A DNA stretch of 64,000 nt from Asparagopsis taxiformis (lineage: Eukaryota; Rhodophyta; Florideophyceae; Bonnemaisoniales; Bonnemaisoniaceae). The DNA is taken from assembly GCA_030407315.1 (NCBI GenBank), contig JALQPE010002716.1, forward strand, positions 26,466-90,465. Direction: 5' to 3'. The position numbers were made by a program, and so were the translations under genes. Shown here one piece after another: positions 24,131 through 33,729 of the stretch. The number at the start of each line of letters is the position of its first letter. Position 1 is the stretch's first letter. Below the pieces are notes generated by a model. That model was not told where the DNA came from and made no database searches. It worked only from the letters and a program-made list of their open reading frames with translations.

Positions 24131-25155
24131 ATAATCCAATGGAGAGCTGGCACCTGGCCAATGAAGTGGAAAATAATACCCGGTATAATTTTCTGGCTCC
24201 AGTGACAAGTGGAGTATTGTGACTGATGGCTGTCTGCTGGCCAATGGGGAGCCGGCACCTGGCCAATGCAGTGGAAAATAATACCCGGTATAATTTTCTG
24301 GCTCCAGTGACAAGTGGAGTATTGTGACTGATTGCTGTCTGCTGCCAATGGGGAGCCGGCACCTGGCCAATGCAGTGGAAAATAATACCCGGTATAGTTT
24401 TCTGGCTCCAGTGACAAGTGGAGTATTGTGACTGATTGCTGTCTGCTGCCAATGGGGAGCCGGCACCTGGCCAATGCAGTGGAAAATAATACCCGGTATA
24501 GTTTTCTGGCTCCAGTGACAAGTGGAGTATTGTGACTGATTGCTGTCTGCTGCCAATGGGGAGCCGGCACCTGGCCAATGCAGTGGAAAATAATACCCGG
24601 TATAGTTTTCTGGCTCCAGTGACAAGTGGAGTATTGTGACTGATGGCTGTCTGCTGCCAATGGGGAGCCGGCACCTGGCCAATGCAGTGGAAAATAATAC
24701 CCGGTATAGTTTTCTGGCTCCAGTGACAAGTGGAGTATTGTGACTGATTGCTGTCTGCTGCCAATGGGGAGCCGGCACCTGGCCAATGCAGTGGAAAATA
24801 ATACCCGGTATAGTTTTCTGGCTCCAGTGACAAGTGGAGTATTGTGACTGATGGCTGTCTGCTGGCCAATGGGGAGCCGGCACCTGGCCAATGCAGTGGA
24901 AAATAATACCCGGTATAGTTTTCTGGCTCCAGTGACAAGTGGAGTATTGTGACTGATTGCTGTCTGCTGCCAATGGGGAGCCGGCACCTGGCCAATGCAG
25001 TGGAAAATAATACCCGGTATAGTTTTCTGGCTCCAGTGACAAGTGGAGTATTGTGACTGATTGCTGTCTGCTGCCAATGGGGAGCCGGCACCTGGCCAAT
25101 GCAGTGGAAAATAATACCCGGTATAGTTTTCTGGCTCCAGTGACAAGTGGAGTAC
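24131..25155. repeat. Tandem array 1: about 104-bp unit, 10 dyad copies
   Basis: Ten units of 104-105 bases fill the gap between the transposase and the first ParB/dioxygenase gene. Each unit holds AATAATACCCGGTATA followed by ATTTT or GTTTT, so the right arm of the dyad is partly eroded here, plus GCACCTGGCCAATG and GCTCCAGTGACAAGTGGAG words. Dyads start from 24172 to 25110. Units are nearly identical. Minus-strand frames of up to 521 codons run through the array, but they are artefacts of a stop-poor unit. Confidence 0.95.
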
Positions 25156-25416
25156 TATGATTCATGGCAATGGGATGGTTTTGGGAACGAAGGAATTGTG
25201 TGTGGGAAGTCCTTCGTCGAGGAATGACAGATGGCCGAATACAATTGGAGCGCGTGGAAGGTGAATCAATAACTGATATTTCACGTTTAAACGTGTAGGG
25301 AGATCGTTTCCCGCCAAATACCACCTTGAAAGAGGAATATCTCTTGATCGTGTAGTCGGAGAGAAAAGGTGTCTTTGTCATCCTGAACGGCTTCTCTACG
25401 CGTCCAAATCTTTGCA

Positions 25417-28400
25417 ATGGCCGGAAGCGACACTGAGCGCGCTGCGGAACCAAAGGATACCGTCGAAAGCGTTGCAGAGAGACTTGCAACGACGGTAGGC
25501 GGTGATAAAACACCCTCCGGAGGTTCTGGTGATGGAGGGACTCCGTCTGCAGCGGGAAGGGAGACGGCAGATAGCCAGACACCCATTCAGGGAGCAGACG
25601 CTGCCATGATAGAGGCAGCAAAAACCCTTGGTGATATATCACCATCTGGGAAAAACACTCTACGCTTTCCATCTACTCCTGGGACGGTGAAATCGAAAAA
25701 CAGGGAGAGGTCTAACGTCCGTGAAGGCGAGGGGAGTCCTGCTGGCATGGAAGCATCAGAAGAGTCTGTGATGGGGATTGACATCAACATTGTCGAATGC
25801 AGGACTGAACCTAAAATGATCAATCCGCTAGATGTTGCCAAACCGGAATCAACTTCTCGTCTTGTGCAGGAGGCCAGAGTGCGCGATCTGGTCAGCAAAA
25901 TATCTACCGAGGGGTTTCTGGAAACTGGCACCCGAATGACCATCTGTGAAACAATGGGGTCAGACGGACGGAAGAAACTGCAGTGCATTGATGGAGGTCA
26001 TCGTATCAGCGCTTTGCAGTCGATTGTGGAAAACAAACCGACAGTTGCTGATCGATGGAGACTGAGGAGCATTAGCGTTGACTTCATCCGACCACCTGGA
26101 ACCCGTGAAATGTTTCATCCTCTTGAAGTGATGCGAATATCGCAGAAGCTGAACGAAAAGACTCATGACGTGATAGAAGTTTCTATTGCTGACCACGTCT
26201 GTACGGTCATGAAGTTCATGATGATGAAGGGCTTGATGAAGGCGAAGGTAAATGTGTGCACAAAAGTTGTAGTCGAGAACAAGGTCATTCCAGGTTGTCA
26301 GGAAGGAATCATGATGAAGTACGTTTCGATTGCGCAGGGCTTCGGAGACGTAAATAACCCGGCGTTCGAACATTGGTCAGCTATCCCAAGTCGATTTGCA
26401 ACTGAAACTAGTCCGCCAGACTCGAAGAATATGCAGGGATGCACTGTGGACGTCCTATTCGCTTCTGCGTTTCGAAAAGCTTCGGTGGACACCAAACTTG
26501 TCATTCTAGAGCTCACTGCAATGTGGACGATGTGGAAACGTAGGAAAGGAGATGGTGGTATAAGTCTAAAGACATGCGCGCAAAAGTGGTGCTACAGCAT
26601 GTGTGAAATATATGACATACTTGAGAAAGCTGTACGGAAAGAAAACTCCTGGCATTCCTCACCTCATCCATGTTTCAGGAAGTTACATGAAGTACCGGAG
26701 CCAGGTGGACGAACACGAAAAACCATACGATATCGCATTTTGACTGTCCTCAAAGATTTCTATCCTTCCGACGCACCAACTGGGAGAGGTATACGTGCAG
26801 CATTGACGCGGTCTATGATGAAAGAAATCCGTTATGTGGTTTTCAACGGCCCAATTCTATCGGATGACTCTCTCGACCATTCCGTCGCGCCTGAAATAGG
26901 TGTGCAGGAAAGGCGGACTAGGCGAAAATCCTTGGAAGGGAATACTGCACCTCAACCACGACAACAATCCGCATCGTATGGTGATACTTCAAATGCTGCC
27001 ATTGATCGCTCGGACGTGGTACAGAGTCCAAATGTACTTACCCAACAGCAGACACAGGGCAGTCTGGAAATATCGGATCGTGTTAACGCTGAGGTCGGTG
27101 CTGCAACACAGGTTGGTGAAGAGGCGACAGGGAAAGCGGCAGATTCCGAAAGCGCAAAGCAGGTTACAACGGACCGCGCAGTGCCTACTGCGCCTACCGA
27201 GAACAATTCTTCGAAACCTGGAGATTGTGAAGTTGGGGATGTGTTGCAGAAGAACGTAGGAACTCCAGAGCTTGAACCAGCTGGTGCAAATCGAGGAAGA
27301 AATGACCACGGTGATGAAAATGACCTGCAACAATCACCTAGCCCAGTGGCAGCCGGAAGTGCCACGCTCAGACCAGAGCAGGGTGGAAAGTCGCCGGCGA
27401 ATATGTCAGTTGGTCATCCAAGAACTGGTCGAGATGGTGAAGGAGGTCCTGAATCTAGGAAGAGCGATGGGTCTGGAACGAAAGATGTCCGCGAAGAATG
27501 TCCCGAACATTCTTCTGGAAGGACAACGGAGGACCCGATGAAAGGTGTACGAAATCAGGGTGATGGCACTGGAGACGCTATGTTATCTACAGCGGATGTC
27601 GGCCTACCTGTTTTACCTGAGCTGGAGGACACGGAAACACCTGTTACCAGTTCTACGCCTAGGAAGTTGATGACAGCCAAGCACAGCAGTGGTTTCGTGC
27701 CCTTAAAGGCAAAGCCGAGGAATACGGAGACGCCGCCAATGATTCTACGATCCAAACGGAAATTGGTGGATGTCACCCCTCAAGAGGTTATTGACCTGGT
27801 GGGAGAGGATACCAGCAGGCCGCGGCAGAAGAAGAAGCAAAAGATGCGTGAAGACGCAAATTTGCAATCCGGCAAAGACGCTGCAGTCCACGCGGTTCAA
27901 GGAGGTCAGTATTCGGACAGGCAACAAAATGATGTCCCTGACAAAGATGTGGAGGAAGGTATAGAAGCGAAACTGCCTGTTATCATTCATCCCGACAGTC
28001 GAATGAAATACTATGTGAATGGGAAACTGGTCGATACGCTTCGAGCCGAGGTCGCTGAAGCAGCAGCGAGTGCCTATTCGGCACAAAATGTTTCCGCTGA
28101 GTTTCTCTCGAGGGCTTATTTCCGAGAGAAACGAAATGAAATAGACTTGGTTGGGTTTACAATTCTGGACGGAATATTCAAGTCTTCTACTACTGCAGAT
28201 GCGATCCACGAACTGCTCCTTCATTTTTCTGCGTTGTTTGAGGAACGTCTCGAGGATGCCAAGAAGAACTCTGAATCCGGTGACACCCGCAGAGATCCGG
28301 ACTGGACACCGTGGTGCATGGCTATGATGGATGGGAAAAACTCTGATGAAGAAGGTGAGAAGGGCAGAGGAATCTTTATAACAAAGCGGAAGAGCTTATG

Positions 28401-28941
28401 TGATGACCTCGAGGATAACAATAATAATCTCTATCGGAAGAAGATGATTGTTGAGCTCGGTCTAGGTATTTGTGCGGAATGTTTGGAATTGAGGACTAGT
28501 GGGAAGGACCCGATGGCCTTCCCCAGCACTGGAACTACTTTAGTGCTGACTGGAGAGCGGACTAAACCTCGTGCTGGACATACAGACTATGAAGTGGGAA
28601 TCGATGAAGTTAACAGTCCCCCTTCTCCGCCATCCTACTTCATGATGTCAAGCGGCGCAGATGGATTCGGCCTCGTGCTTGCACCCTACAGTCATGTCTG
28701 TTTATCCCATCCCAACAGAGAGTTATACAGAGTTCCAATGAAGAGGTGTGAAGTACCACCATATTCTGTTCTTGTCTGCCGAGGGGATGTTTATCACCAC
28801 GAGGAAGGATTTGAGAGCAATAAGGGTCTTCAATACAAGTTCCCGATCCGATCTCACATATTCCTCAAAACTGAGCAGCATCAAAGTGAAGAAGGAGAAT
28901 ATGTCGTTGGACATTGGGAGGGCAATTCGAAATTGAAGTGA
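25417..28941 (+). CDS. ParB/Srx-like domain fused to 2-oxoglutarate/Fe(II) dioxygenase, copy A (1174 aa)
   Basis: The middle N-terminal part (residues about 125-290) contains CIDGGHRISALQ with D192-G-G-H-R196, the signature of the ParB/sulfiredoxin-like fold, then VDFIRPPGTREMFHPLEVM. A long low-complexity, charged linker (about 490-830) includes an EVIDLVGED segment that looks like a SUMO-interacting motif and KKKQKM-type basic clusters. The C-terminus is a double-stranded beta-helix dioxygenase: GHTD (Fe ligands H1055 and D1057), YFMMSSGADGFG, PPYSVLVCRGDVYHH (distal ligand H1127 or H1128) and FPIRSH (R1145, likely 2-oxoglutarate contact). Dioxygenases of this general type oxidise alkyl groups, for example on DNA bases in TET/JBP proteins; the substrate here is unknown. 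It is a paralogue of the next gene, sharing GFGDVNN/FEHWSAIPSRF-type blocks. Confidence 0.7.
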   Translation: MAGSDTERAAEPKDTVESVAERLATTVGGDKTPSGGSGDGGTPSAAGRETADSQTPIQGADAAMIEAAKTLGDISPSGKNTLRFPSTPGTVKSKNRERSNVREGEGSPAGMEASEESVMGIDINIVECRTEPKMINPLDVAKPESTSRLVQEARVRDLVSKISTEGFLETGTRMTICETMGSDGRKKLQCIDGGHRISALQSIVENKPTVADRWRLRSISVDFIRPPGTREMFHPLEVMRISQKLNEKTHDVIEVSIADHVCTVMKFMMMKGLMKAKVNVCTKVVVENKVIPGCQEGIMMKYVSIAQGFGDVNNPAFEHWSAIPSRFATETSPPDSKNMQGCTVDVLFASAFRKASVDTKLVILELTAMWTMWKRRKGDGGISLKTCAQKWCYSMCEIYDILEKAVRKENSWHSSPHPCFRKLHEVPEPGGRTRKTIRYRILTVLKDFYPSDAPTGRGIRAALTRSMMKEIRYVVFNGPILSDDSLDHSVAPEIGVQERRTRRKSLEGNTAPQPRQQSASYGDTSNAAIDRSDVVQSPNVLTQQQTQGSLEISDRVNAEVGAATQVGEEATGKAADSESAKQVTTDRAVPTAPTENNSSKPGDCEVGDVLQKNVGTPELEPAGANRGRNDHGDENDLQQSPSPVAAGSATLRPEQGGKSPANMSVGHPRTGRDGEGGPESRKSDGSGTKDVREECPEHSSGRTTEDPMKGVRNQGDGTGDAMLSTADVGLPVLPELEDTETPVTSSTPRKLMTAKHSSGFVPLKAKPRNTETPPMILRSKRKLVDVTPQEVIDLVGEDTSRPRQKKKQKMREDANLQSGKDAAVHAVQGGQYSDRQQNDVPDKDVEEGIEAKLPVIIHPDSRMKYYVNGKLVDTLRAEVAEAAASAYSAQNVSAEFLSRAYFREKRNEIDLVGFTILDGIFKSSTTADAIHELLLHFSALFEERLEDAKKNSESGDTRRDPDWTPWCMAMMDGKNSDEEGEKGRGIFITKRKSLCDDLEDNNNNLYRKKMIVELGLGICAECLELRTSGKDPMAFPSTGTTLVLTGERTKPRAGHTDYEVGIDEVNSPPSPPSYFMMSSGADGFGLVLAPYSHVCLSHPNRELYRVPMKRCEVPPYSVLVCRGDVYHHEEGFESNKGLQYKFPIRSHIFLKTEQHQSEEGEYVVGHWEGNSKLK

Positions 28942-29261
28942 TGAAGGGCATCTGTCCAGCCGTGTTGAAGCCTTAGTTGGGTATGAATCCGTAGAGTAAT
29001 AAACACAATTCCAATAGAACATGATAAAAGAGATACTGCATGGATTCTTTATATAGTCAGATCAACTTCACAAATGTAACAAACACCACATGCAGAAAGC
29101 TATTCTCCACAGAAAGCTCTAGCTACAAGAGCTGCAAATTCTAAACCTCTTCATTAGATGCGAGAAACGATAGCAGATAGTAAAACCTGGTATTATAATA
29201 CATCGTTTACTATCCCCGGTAAAATTTTCAGTTCCTGAGAACAGGAGTCTGGCCGGGTATA
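28942..29261. other. Spacer between copy A and array 2
   Basis: AT-rich 3' flank of copy A with no motif. The last part (29195-29260) contains degraded dyad-like sequence (ACTATCCCCGGTAAAATTTT) and is probably an eroded array unit. Confidence 0.4.
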
Positions 29262-30010
29262 AAGTTGGGTGGGTGTAGACCAAGTGCACCAACCCCATTG
29301 CCTGGGGGTACTCCGGATAACCTCAGCCAATGGCGTTGGTGCACCTGGCTTTTGGGAGGCCAAAATAATACCCGGTATTATTTTGGGTCGGTATAGACCA
29401 AGTGCACTAACCCCATTGGCCGGTGGTAGCCGGATACCCTCGGCCAATGGCGTTGGTGCACCTGGCGTTTGGGAGGCCAAAATAATACCCGGTATTATTT
29501 TGGGTCGGTATAGACCAAGTGCACCAACCCCATTGGCCGAGGTTGTCCAAACTACCACCGGCCAATGGCGTTGGTGCACCTGGCTTTTGGGAGGCCAAAA
29601 TAATACCCGGTATTATTTTGGGTCGATATAGACCAAGTGCACCAACCCCATTGGCCGGTGGTAGCCGGATACCCTCGGCCAATGGCGTTGGTGCACCTGG
29701 CGTTTGGGAGGCCAAAATAATACCCGGTATTATTTTGGGTCGGTATAGACCAAGTGCACCAACCCCATTGGCCGGTGGTAGCCGGATACCCTCGGCCAAT
29801 GGCGTTGGTGCACCTGGCGTTTGGGAGGCCAAAATAATACCCGGTATTATTTTGGGTCGGTATAGACCAAGTGCACCAACCCCATTGGCCGAGGTTGTCC
29901 AAACTACCACCGGCCAATGGCGTTGGTGCACCTGGCGTTTGGGAGGCCAAAATAATACCGGGTATTATTCCTAGTTTCTCAAGCCAGGTGCAGTGCACTC
30001 ATTGGCCGAA
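29262..30010. repeat. Tandem array 2: 117-bp unit, 6 dyad copies
   Basis: Dyads AATAATACCCGGTATTATT start at 29364, 29481, 29598, 29715 and 29832; a sixth at 29949 has the centre base switched (ACCGGGT). Units alternate between two versions of the inner 40 bases. Each unit also has inverted arms, GCACCAACCCCATTGGCC and GGCCAATGGCGTTGGTGC, around a short centre, and a GCACCTGGC word. The period is a multiple of three, so open frames run through on both strands without meaning. Confidence 0.95.
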
Positions 30011-30436
30011 GCCCACTTATTCGTGGTTCATGTTGAATACAGATGCATTTGGTATGTACGCATCAGCTCCACGAGTTGGTGCAAAATGCTGGGAAGTATG
30101 TGACTTCAGCATTATGTAGTTATTACTTGAGTGGTTTTGGGGTAATCACCATGACCAACTCGTACCTGTTTAGCCACTTTGAGTGTGAACTCGTCGTATA
30201 GCGATTGTATTTGGCCGCAGAAATTAACTGAATTTCGAGTATTACTCTTGATCTGAGTCAAGTGGTCTAGAAATAAACAAAAAATTGAAATCAGAGTTGA
30301 AACGGATTGTTCACGTTTGATCCTTTATCAGACTGCAGTAGCGAAATAAATCTATCTTAATCGTCTCTGTATCGTCGTTATCGGGGTCGTACACTCAATC
30401 AAGCTTCTCTCCATTCCTGCTTTCCATCATCCTTCA

Positions 30437-33406
30437 ATGGCTCCTCGCACTCGCTCCAAACCCTCTGCCCCCGCCCCTGCTCGCGCTTCGACTCGCGGTC
30501 GGGCCTCCGCTCGCTCTCGCGCCCCTTCTCGCTCTCGCGCCCCTTCTCGCTCTCGCGCCCCTTCTCGCAGCCCTGGTCACGATAACTCTGTCACCGCCGA
30601 GGTTCAGTTGTCAGACTGTCCCAAAGCTGACCACAGGCTGTCTCCCTTGGATTTGCACAGACCCCCCCTATTCTCTCGTCATATTAGGGAAGGGAGAGTG
30701 CTTGAGCTGAAGGAGAAGTTCCTGAGGGAAGGATTCACCTCCTCAATCTCCCGAATCCTTGCCTGCAAAATGCTCCTTCCCAGTGAAGGCAGCACAACCC
30801 CCACCCTTCAAACGTTCTACATCGATGGTGGCCATCGCGTTGCGGCTCTCCAGAAGTGCATTCGTGAAGACCCGGAAGGGCAACATCCGTATGCTGCGTC
30901 ATTCAGGAACATCGATGTGGCTTTGATCAGGCGCCCAGGGACAGAAGAAGTTTCCGATGAGTACTTCACACCTTTTGAAGTACTCGGGCTGTCCATTCAA
31001 GCAAACACACTCACGCATGATGTTGCCCTTGTTTCTTTGGCAGACCGAGTGTGTTCTGTGGTCCAACTGCTCACGACCAAGGACATGTTGGGTGAACCGA
31101 ATCGGAAGTGCATTCAGGTCATCATGGACAGCCAGTTGTCGATATCGAAACTGGGCTACCAAGCCATCAACAAGCACGTGACTGCTGCGAAAGGCTTCCG
31201 GACTGTGAACAACAAAGCGCTTGAGTTCTGGAGTTCCGTACCGAGCATGTTCACCAAGGAAATTCTCGCTGCGGAACAGGAAAGGGCCGTTAAAGAAGGC
31301 CGTGACATCAACGACGATGTCTTCAAGCAGTCCGTAGACATGTATGGCTGCAACATGGATCTCGTTTTCATGGCAGACTTCCGTCGCGGCTCGGAGTATC
31401 AGCAAAGGTTCATCTTGCTCATAACAGCTCTCTGGACACGCATGCGAGATCTGCGTCAGTTGAGTAGGACGACAAGAGGATTTGGTAATCCTTTCGTTCG
31501 TGTTTTGATTGAAGTGTTCAAGATGTCCGAGCCGGTTGCTGCTCACAAAATGATGGAGCCTCCGCTCGACCATTTCTACTCCGAGCTCAAGAACACTGGG
31601 TCAGGAAAGGAGACTGTTATTGCGAACAGTATCGCGGAGACCCTCCTGCACTTCAATACCGACGATAACAGCGGTACGAAGCATGCTCTCGTCTCCGACG
31701 AAATGTATGAGCAGCTTCGCTTTTCCACGGGCGTTGTGGACATGGAAGAAGACCAAAGGGTCATTGTTCACAATGAACAGCCATCTGAAGATGCGCCGAA
31801 GCCATCTACGCCCCAATCAGATGAGCCTTCTACCCCTTCTACCCGTTCTGGTCCTACTCCTCCTGCCCCTTCTACCCCTCCTGCTCCTTCTACCCCTCCT
31901 GCTCCTCGTGCTCATTCTACCCCTTCTACTCCTTCTACCCCTTCTACCCCTTCTACCCCTTCTACCCCTTCTACTCCTGCTCCTACTACCCCTCCTCCTC
32001 CTGCCACTTCCGTTCCCGCCCCTTCCACCCCTCCTGCTACCCCTCCTCCTGCCGCTTCCGTTCCCGCCCCTTCCACCCCTCCTGCTACCCCTCCTGCTCC
32101 TGCCACTTCCGTTCCTGCAGTTGAGCAGGCTCAAGGAACCCCTGATGCCACTGTGGCAGGTTCTGAGAAGCAATTGGGATCTGTTCTCCTCCGTCTCCCT
32201 CTCAATGCACCACCGCTTGCGGTGAATGAGCCAGTCGAGACACTTCGCAGGTCGAAACGGCAGAGAACGGAGAGTCTACGGGTTGGCGGCGACAGTCAGG
32301 CAGAGTCGGAGGTAGAAGAAGAGTCCGAAGAGCCCCTTCCGAAGCGCGGAAGACTGGAAGCTAACCGTACGGTGAAACGTTCAACCGAGGAGATTCCATT
32401 GTTCAGCGATGAGCAGGAAAATCCCCTCCCCGACAGGGTAGTCGATGAACGGATTATGGATATTCTCCCGAACACCATACCGTCAGACTCTAGGGTCAAG
32501 TACTATATCGACAGCAAGCTGTACGAAACAATCCGACAGGAGATTTTGAGTGCAGCTGCTGCCGATATGAATTGTATAGCGTGCAGTGGTCCAGCTTGCT
32601 GTGCAGAGAAGTTCTTTGCAACAGCTAGGTCAACTCTCAATCTCTTGGGTGCCCATGTACTCAGTGGTATCTTCCGTTCTTCGACTGTGGGCAACGCAGC
32701 ACATGAACTGTTCACGTTCTACGCCCAGAAGTTCAAACCTGTTCATTCTTCTGCTGAAGACAGTTCCAATGATCCCTGGCATCAGATTCGAAACAAGGGT
32801 GAGGTAACAGCAGAGCAACAGGCCTCTCGTTTGGGAAGGTTCTCTATCTCAAGGAAGAAGATTTGCGACGATCTCGAGCAGATGGATGAACATCAATTCA
32901 AGAACAAGATGATTCTCGAGGTCGGCAAAGCAATCTGTGCCGAGCTAATGTACTTGGGCCTAGGAATCCATGAGCCTGTGGCCTTTCCTAAAACCGGTTT
33001 ACGTCTTTTGCTGACCTCTGATGGTGCTCCAGATCAAGACTTGCACACAGACCTACCGGTGGTCATCAATGATTCCGATTTCCCACCTGGAAGATCGTAC
33101 TTTCTGATGGCAAGCGCGGCTGATGGGTTCTGGCTTCGTGGAGCGTATTTCAGCCACGTCTGTTTGACGCGTGCAGACGCTGAGAAGTACAAGACGCCTG
33201 TTATGGACATCTACGTGCCACCGTATTCTCTCTTCATCGGTCGTGGTGACTTCTACCATGGAGGCAAGGGATTCAGTAGTTCAGCGGAAAATCGCCTAAC
33301 ATATGGTCTTCCGGTTCGTTCTCATCTCTACCTTTTAAGTGACGAAGAAGAATTGGCGGATGCTATCGAAACAGTCAACTACTGGGATGCACCTAGTGCG
33401 CGATAA
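30437..33406 (+). CDS. ParB/Srx-like domain fused to 2-oxoglutarate/Fe(II) dioxygenase, copy B (989 aa)
   Basis: A tandem paralogue of copy A. The N-terminus is an Arg/Ser/Ala/Pro repeat (SRSRAPSRSRAPSRS). FYIDGGHRVAALQ (D130-R134) is the ParB/Srx signature, followed by VALIRRPGTEE and the TPFEVLGLS block that also occurs in A. Residues about 465-560 are a PSTPSTPST and PPAP low-complexity linker, then LRRSKRQRTES. The C-terminal dioxygenase has LHTD (H870, D872), SYFLMASAADGFW, PPYSLFIGRGDFYHGG (H941) and LPVRSH (R961). All iron and co-substrate ligands are present, so it should be catalytically competent. Its codons are visibly more GC-rich than those of copy A, especially in the linker. 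Promoter and start: ATG 30437 follows a CT-rich leader. Confidence 0.72.
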   Translation: MAPRTRSKPSAPAPARASTRGRASARSRAPSRSRAPSRSRAPSRSPGHDNSVTAEVQLSDCPKADHRLSPLDLHRPPLFSRHIREGRVLELKEKFLREGFTSSISRILACKMLLPSEGSTTPTLQTFYIDGGHRVAALQKCIREDPEGQHPYAASFRNIDVALIRRPGTEEVSDEYFTPFEVLGLSIQANTLTHDVALVSLADRVCSVVQLLTTKDMLGEPNRKCIQVIMDSQLSISKLGYQAINKHVTAAKGFRTVNNKALEFWSSVPSMFTKEILAAEQERAVKEGRDINDDVFKQSVDMYGCNMDLVFMADFRRGSEYQQRFILLITALWTRMRDLRQLSRTTRGFGNPFVRVLIEVFKMSEPVAAHKMMEPPLDHFYSELKNTGSGKETVIANSIAETLLHFNTDDNSGTKHALVSDEMYEQLRFSTGVVDMEEDQRVIVHNEQPSEDAPKPSTPQSDEPSTPSTRSGPTPPAPSTPPAPSTPPAPRAHSTPSTPSTPSTPSTPSTPSTPAPTTPPPPATSVPAPSTPPATPPPAASVPAPSTPPATPPAPATSVPAVEQAQGTPDATVAGSEKQLGSVLLRLPLNAPPLAVNEPVETLRRSKRQRTESLRVGGDSQAESEVEEESEEPLPKRGRLEANRTVKRSTEEIPLFSDEQENPLPDRVVDERIMDILPNTIPSDSRVKYYIDSKLYETIRQEILSAAAADMNCIACSGPACCAEKFFATARSTLNLLGAHVLSGIFRSSTVGNAAHELFTFYAQKFKPVHSSAEDSSNDPWHQIRNKGEVTAEQQASRLGRFSISRKKICDDLEQMDEHQFKNKMILEVGKAICAELMYLGLGIHEPVAFPKTGLRLLLTSDGAPDQDLHTDLPVVINDSDFPPGRSYFLMASAADGFWLRGAYFSHVCLTRADAEKYKTPVMDIYVPPYSLFIGRGDFYHGGKGFSSSAENRLTYGLPVRSHLYLLSDEEELADAIETVNYWDAPSAR

Positions 33407-33729
33407 TCTGCAAGAATACTGCTTTGCCTCTCCCTCTACAGGCAGCATCTGCCAATCCTAAGCTAGCTTCGGTAGTATACTTCCTTTACCACAACTAAAT
33501 CTACTCCTATTCACGACTTTGAAAATATTAGCACGGTCAGTCTACTGCACTATTAGAGTTCCTCTACCTCTCACCCCGCATAGCTTCTACACCCTACATC
33601 GTACAGACTGATCTCTTTTCCTTTCCTACATGCATGGCACAGTTTTGCAAGACTGCCACAATTCCACATCACTCGAGTAACCAAGGTCTTGAATTGTTCT
33701 TCTTAGTATACTAACTGTAGTTGAGATGC
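33407..33729. other. Spacer, 3' flank of copy B
   Basis: C/T-rich sequence without a gene or a recognisable repeat, leading into array 3. Confidence 0.4.

Noticed and set aside
23925..25672. Long minus-strand frames (364-521 codons) through array 1
   Set aside because: They exist in all three frames of a nearly identical 104-bp repeat and have no independent coding signal; the C-terminal part of the longest overlaps the ParB-dioxygenase start on the other strand.
31620..32225. 201-codon Leu/Pro-rich plus-strand frame and matching Gly/Arg-rich minus frames
   Set aside because: Shadows of the PSTPST linker in ParB-dioxygenase B; low complexity explains them.
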